From contig JAAYSB010000113.1 in the NCBI GenBank assembly GCA_012518475.1, positions 1-34,355 of the forward strand: DNA of 34,355 bases. Direction: 5' to 3'. This DNA comes from Intrasporangiaceae bacterium (GTDB lineage Bacteria > Actinomycetota > Actinomycetes > Actinomycetales > Dermatophilaceae). The notes under the pieces were generated by a model. The model ran no database searches and was not told the origin of the DNA. It was given only the letters and a program-made list of their open reading frames with translations. Both the position numbers and the translations under genes were made by a program. This document shows positions 31,572-34,355 of the stretch, piece by piece. The stretch's first letter is position 1. Each line of letters opens with the position of its first letter.

Positions 31572-32162
31572 GTGTTTGGCCGGAAGAAGGAGACTCTGCA
31601 GGAGGACGTGACCTCCGCCGCGGAGCAGAACCACCCGTACCGCGAGGGCGCGAAGAACCGCCCCACACCGAAGCGCAAGGAGCGCGAGGCGGCTCGCAAG
31701 CGACCCCTCGTCGTCGACGACCGCAAGGCGGCCAAGCAGCGAGCCCGCGAGGAGCGGCGCAAGCAGGCCGCGATCCAGCACCAGGCCATGCTCTCCGGCG
31801 ACGAGAAGCACCTCCCGCCCCGGGACCGCGGACCGGTCCGCAGGTTCATCCGCGACTATGTCGACGCCCGCTGGAACGTCGGCGAGTGGCTGCTGCCGAT
31901 CATGCTCGTCACGCTCATCGTCAGCTATGTCCGTCCGAACCAGTGGACCCTGCTCGTCACCTTCGGCCTCTATCTCATCGTCCTGGCCGCGATCGTCGAC
32001 AGCGTGCTCGTCTGGCGCCGGATGAAGAAGATGCTCAGCGGGAAGTACTCGGCGGCAGACCTCTCCGGCGGCGGTTTCTACACGTTCATGCGCACGTTCC
32101 AGCTGCGCCGCTGGCGGATGCCGCGCCCGCAGGTGCAGCGCGGCGAGTTCCCGACTGCCTGA
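31572..32162 (+). CDS. DUF3043 membrane protein
   Basis: 196 aa, GTG start. The N-terminal cytosolic half is extremely basic (KNRPTPKRKEREAARKRP and DDRKAAKQRAREERRKQ). PPRDRGPVRRFIRDYVDARWN, the family signature, comes next. Two membrane helices follow (WLLPIMLVTLIVSYV and LLVTFGLYLIVLAAIVDSVLVW), then another basic tail. The family is widespread in actinobacteria, and its function is not known. The next gene is convergent, 12 bases away. Confidence 0.9.
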   Translation: MFGRKKETLQEDVTSAAEQNHPYREGAKNRPTPKRKEREAARKRPLVVDDRKAAKQRAREERRKQAAIQHQAMLSGDEKHLPPRDRGPVRRFIRDYVDARWNVGEWLLPIMLVTLIVSYVRPNQWTLLVTFGLYLIVLAAIVDSVLVWRRMKKMLSGKYSAADLSGGGFYTFMRTFQLRRWRMPRPQVQRGEFPTA

Positions 32163-32174
32163 CCCGCAGGCTGG

Positions 32175-32390
32175 CTACTCGGCCGCCTCGAGGGACATCG
32201 GCCCGTAGACGTCGGTCCCGTCGCGCTGCAACGTCACCGCCGCCACGCCGGCGTCCGACAGCTCCTCCCACGACTCGCTGAACCACGCCTCGGCGTCCGC
32301 CTGGGTCGGGAACACCGAGCTCCCGAGCGACTCGTCCGTCACCGGCACGCCGGCGGCATCGAGGAACACCCATCGGTATGCGTCGCTCAC
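32175..32390 (-). CDS. Small acidic protein, function unknown
   Basis: 71 aa, GTG start with GGGGAGG 6 bases upstream. The pattern RWVFLDAAGVPVTDESLGSS, then FPTQADAEAWFSESWEEL and VTLQRDGTDVYGPMSL, looks like a single small alpha/beta domain seen in many actinobacterial hypothetical proteins. No catalytic residues were seen. It lies 15 bases downstream of gcvT and may be cotranscribed with it. Confidence 0.78.
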   Translation of the reverse strand: MSDAYRWVFLDAAGVPVTDESLGSSVFPTQADAEAWFSESWEELSDAGVAAVTLQRDGTDVYGPMSLEAAE

Positions 32391-32405
32391 CGCTACCTCC
32401 CCTGC

Positions 32406-33524
32406 TCAGTTCTCGCGGACGGAGACATCGACGAACGGTGGCTTGACGACGTCGGCGGGAACCTCACGCCCCCGGACGTCGATGACGACCGAGTCGCCGA
32501 CGGCGACAGAGCGGTCGAGCAGCGCGAGCGCGATCCCGTTCTTCAAGGTCGGCGAGAACGTTCCCGACGTCACCTCCCCCACCGCGTCACCGTCCGCGGT
32601 GCGTACCTCGCATCCGGAGCGCGGGATGCCCCGGCCGGTCGCGACGAGGCCGCGGAGCAGCCGCGAGGTCTTGGCGGCCCGCTGCTCGGCGACGGCCTCC
32701 TTGCCCCAGAAGGTGTCCTTGTCCCAGCCGACCGCCCAGCCCGCCAGGGCCATGACCGGGGAGATGTCCGGGCCGAGGTCGTTGCCGTGCAGCGGGTAGC
32801 CCATCTCGGTCCGGAGGGTGTCGCGGGCGCCGAGCCCGCAGGGCAGTCCGTCGAACTGCTGGGCCGCCTCGATCAGGGCGTCCCACAGCCGCGGGGTGCT
32901 CCCCCACGTCGGGAGCACCTCGTAGCCGCGCTCGCCGGTGTATCCCGTGCGGCAGACGATGACCGGCTCGCCCTCCCACTGCGCCTCGACGAAGCTCATG
33001 TACTCGTGACCGGTCGGCAGGCCGAGGGCCTCGAGGACCTCGTCGCTCCTGGTGCCCTGGACGGCGATGACGCCGTAGTCGGCATGCTCGTTGGTCACGG
33101 TGATGCCCTCGGGCGCGGCCGCCTCGAGGAGATCGACGACACGGGTCGTGTTCGCCGCGTTCGGGATGAGGAAGACCTCCTCCTCGCTGACGAGGTACTG
33201 GATGAGGTCGTCGATGACGCCGCCGCTGTCGTCGAGGCACATCGTGTACTGGGCCTTGCCCGGCTCGATCCGTCGCAGGTCGTTCGTGAAGCACGAGTTG
33301 ACGAAGTCGACCGCCCCGGGGCCGGTGACCCGCACCTTGCCCAGGTGTGAGACGTCGAAGATCCCGACCCGGTCGCGGACCGCTGTGTGCTCGGCGACGA
33401 CTCCGGCGCCGGGGTACTCGATCGGCATGGCCCAGCCGCCGAAGTCGGCCATCTTCGCCCCGAGGGCGGTGTGCCGGTCGTGCAGGGGCGAATGGCGCAG
33501 GTCAGCGAGCGCGTCTTCAGTCAT
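32406..33524 (-). CDS. gcvT: Aminomethyltransferase (glycine cleavage T protein)
   Basis: 372 aa from ATG 33522-33524 (an in-frame ATG at 33534-33536 is possible; neither has a clear ribosome binding site). T protein of the glycine cleavage system: it releases ammonia and passes the methylene group to tetrahydrofolate. Motifs: GAKMADFGGWAMPIEYP, DVSHLGKVRVTGPGA, KAQYTMCLDDSGGVIDDL, RTGYTGERGYEVL, GLGARDTLRTEMGYPLHGND and TSGTFSPTLKNGIALAL. Normal length. gcvP, gcvH and lpd are not in the window. Neighbour of pepA, as in M. tuberculosis (Rv2211c/Rv2213, from memory). Confidence 0.96.
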   Translation of the reverse strand: MTEDALADLRHSPLHDRHTALGAKMADFGGWAMPIEYPGAGVVAEHTAVRDRVGIFDVSHLGKVRVTGPGAVDFVNSCFTNDLRRIEPGKAQYTMCLDDSGGVIDDLIQYLVSEEEVFLIPNAANTTRVVDLLEAAAPEGITVTNEHADYGVIAVQGTRSDEVLEALGLPTGHEYMSFVEAQWEGEPVIVCRTGYTGERGYEVLPTWGSTPRLWDALIEAAQQFDGLPCGLGARDTLRTEMGYPLHGNDLGPDISPVMALAGWAVGWDKDTFWGKEAVAEQRAAKTSRLLRGLVATGRGIPRSGCEVRTADGDAVGEVTSGTFSPTLKNGIALALLDRSVAVGDSVVIDVRGREVPADVVKPPFVDVSVREN

Positions 33525-33545
33525 GCGGCCCAACATACCGGGGGC

Positions 33546-33551
33546 TAGTGT
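33546..33551 (+). promoter_or_regulatory. Candidate -10 of pepA
   Basis: TAGTGT would start transcription near 33558, giving a leader of about 30 bases with AAGGAG 10 bases before the ATG at 33589. The -35 is not clear. Confidence 0.35.
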
Positions 33552-33588
33552 GGTGGTGCGTCCCCAAGAATCAAGGAGTCACCACCCC

Positions 33589-34355
33589 ATGCCCGCTGCT
33601 GCCACGACGCCCGCTCTCTCGCTGCCCGTCGTCTCCACGCCCTCGGTCGCTCTCACGACGAGCGACCCCGCGACCCTGACTGCCGACGCACTCGTCGTCG
33701 GTGCCGTCGCCGTGGACGGGACGGCGAGCCTCGTCCGCGGCCACGGTCTGCCCCGCAACGCGACGAGCCACCTCAAGACTGCCCTGGAGACCGTGAGCGC
33801 CTCGGGCAAGGCCGAGGAGGTCACGACCTTCGTCGCCGTCCCAGGTGTCAAGGCCAAGCGCGTGCTCGTCGTCGGCCTCGGCGCGGGCTCGGCGACGAGT
33901 GCCCCGTCCGACACCGAGGTGCTCCGCCGGGCGGCGGGGGCCGCAGCCCGGACCATGAAGAAGAACGCGTCCCTCGCCCTGGCCCTGCCGGCAGCGAGCC
34001 GCGAGGCTGTCGCCGCCGTGGCAGAGGGTGCCGTCGCCGGCAGCTACGACATCCACAAGCACACCGCGAAGGACGCTGCAGAGCCGCGCGTCGGTGCGAT
34101 CGAGATCGTCACGACCGTCAAGGACGAGGGCGGCCTGCTCGAGCGGATCACCGTCCTCGGTGAGTCACGGGCCTGGGCGCGCGACCTCGTCAACACTCCC
34201 CCGAACCTGCTCTTCCCGCAGTCTTTCGCCGACGCCGTGATCGCCAAGGTCAAGGAGACCAAGGCGCGCATCACCGTCGAGGTGCTCGACGAGAAGGCCC
34301 TCGCCAAGGGCGGATTCGGCGGGATCCTCGCCGTCGGGCAGGCCAGCGCCCGCCA
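33589..34355 (+). CDS. pepA: Leucyl aminopeptidase, M17 family (3' end outside window)
   Basis: At least 255 residues, running off the window end. The N-terminal macro-like domain is seen (TADALVVGAVAVDGTASLVRG; KRVLVVGLGAGS), then the start of the catalytic domain with ESRAWARDLVNTPPNLLFPQSFAD and the beginning of KGGFGGILAVGQAS. The metal-binding residues lie beyond the edge. Start ATG 33589 has AAGGAG 10 bases upstream. The gene product trims N-terminal residues from peptides in the cytosol. It is divergent from gcvT. Confidence 0.95.
   Translation, partial: MPAAATTPALSLPVVSTPSVALTTSDPATLTADALVVGAVAVDGTASLVRGHGLPRNATSHLKTALETVSASGKAEEVTTFVAVPGVKAKRVLVVGLGAGSATSAPSDTEVLRRAAGAAARTMKKNASLALALPAASREAVAAVAEGAVAGSYDIHKHTAKDAAEPRVGAIEIVTTVKDEGGLLERITVLGESRAWARDLVNTPPNLLFPQSFADAVIAKVKETKARITVEVLDEKALAKGGFGGILAVGQASAR

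Noticed and set aside
1..34355. Apparent over-use of GTATGC/GCATAC, often as TAT before Ala codons, possibly linked to DNA methylation.
   Set aside because: I counted roughly nineteen copies by eye, more than I would expect, but I cannot compute a proper background. Codon-context preference is an adequate explanation.
1..34355. CRISPR arrays, tRNA or rRNA genes, prophage and toxin-antitoxin pairs.
   Set aside because: No regularly spaced repeats, no cloverleaf-like or CCA-ending stretches, and no phage or toxin families were recognised. The Uma2 protein stands alone.

Overview
This window comes from a high-GC actinobacterium. Its gene order runs parallel, from memory and not checked by search, to the Mycobacterium tuberculosis Rv2184c-Rv2213 neighbourhood: ArsA-like ATPase, SRPBCC protein, DEDD exonuclease, trpD, ctaE-qcrCAB, ctaF/ctaC, adoK, HesB/ErpA-like protein, glycerate kinase, gcvT, pepA. 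Details such as frequent GTG starts, apparently leaderless genes and a DUF3043 protein suggest a micrococcalean lineage, perhaps near the Intrasporangiaceae. That placement is inference.

Layout. (1) 1-1818, minus: a truncated ArsA-like ATPase, an SRPBCC protein and a small protein with two CxxC pairs. (2) 1929-5104: three overlapping plus-strand genes for small anchored or secreted proteins, facing a polytopic membrane protein on the other strand; function unknown. (3) 5116-6764, minus: a SigE-type ECF sigma factor and a membrane-anchored partner, with a candidate autoregulatory promoter. (4) 6909-10497: a DEDD/GIY-YIG exonuclease gene broken by about 2 kb of foreign or relocated DNA. That DNA carries a 5'-truncated AAA/kinase gene, an intact lipoprotein gene and a damaged winged-helix gene. 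(5) 10515-12309: Lrp-type RAM protein, trpD and an atypical response-regulator receiver protein.

(6) 12383-21259: the respiratory core. ctaE-qcrC-qcrA-qcrB run on the plus strand, and ctaC-ctaD-ctaF run on the minus strand towards them. Between them lie a DUF167 protein, a minimal metallopeptidase, a small membrane protein and a strong hairpin terminator. Together these encode the cytochrome bc1 branch and most of the aa3 oxidase of the actinobacterial supercomplex. (7) 21358-26834: a cysteine-desulfurase-like/TusA fusion whose PLP lysine position is serine, then aat, an adenosine kinase homologue, a HesB/ErpA-like protein, glycerate kinase and a Uma2-family protein. (8) 26921-34355: nadA; a small membrane protein/HTH pair behind two 17-bp operator-like dyads; a glutathionyl-hydroquinone-reductase-type GST; an M20 dipeptidase; a DUF3043 protein; a 71-aa protein; gcvT; and the 5' part of pepA, cut by the window edge.

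Most genes are ordinary housekeeping. The points most worth a second look are the broken exonuclease gene and its insert, the lysine-less desulfurase-TusA fusion, the paired dyads upstream of the membrane protein/HTH pair, and the uncharacterised four-gene membrane cassette. No tRNA, rRNA, CRISPR array, IS element or phage gene was recognised. No gene-free stretch exceeds 300 bases.
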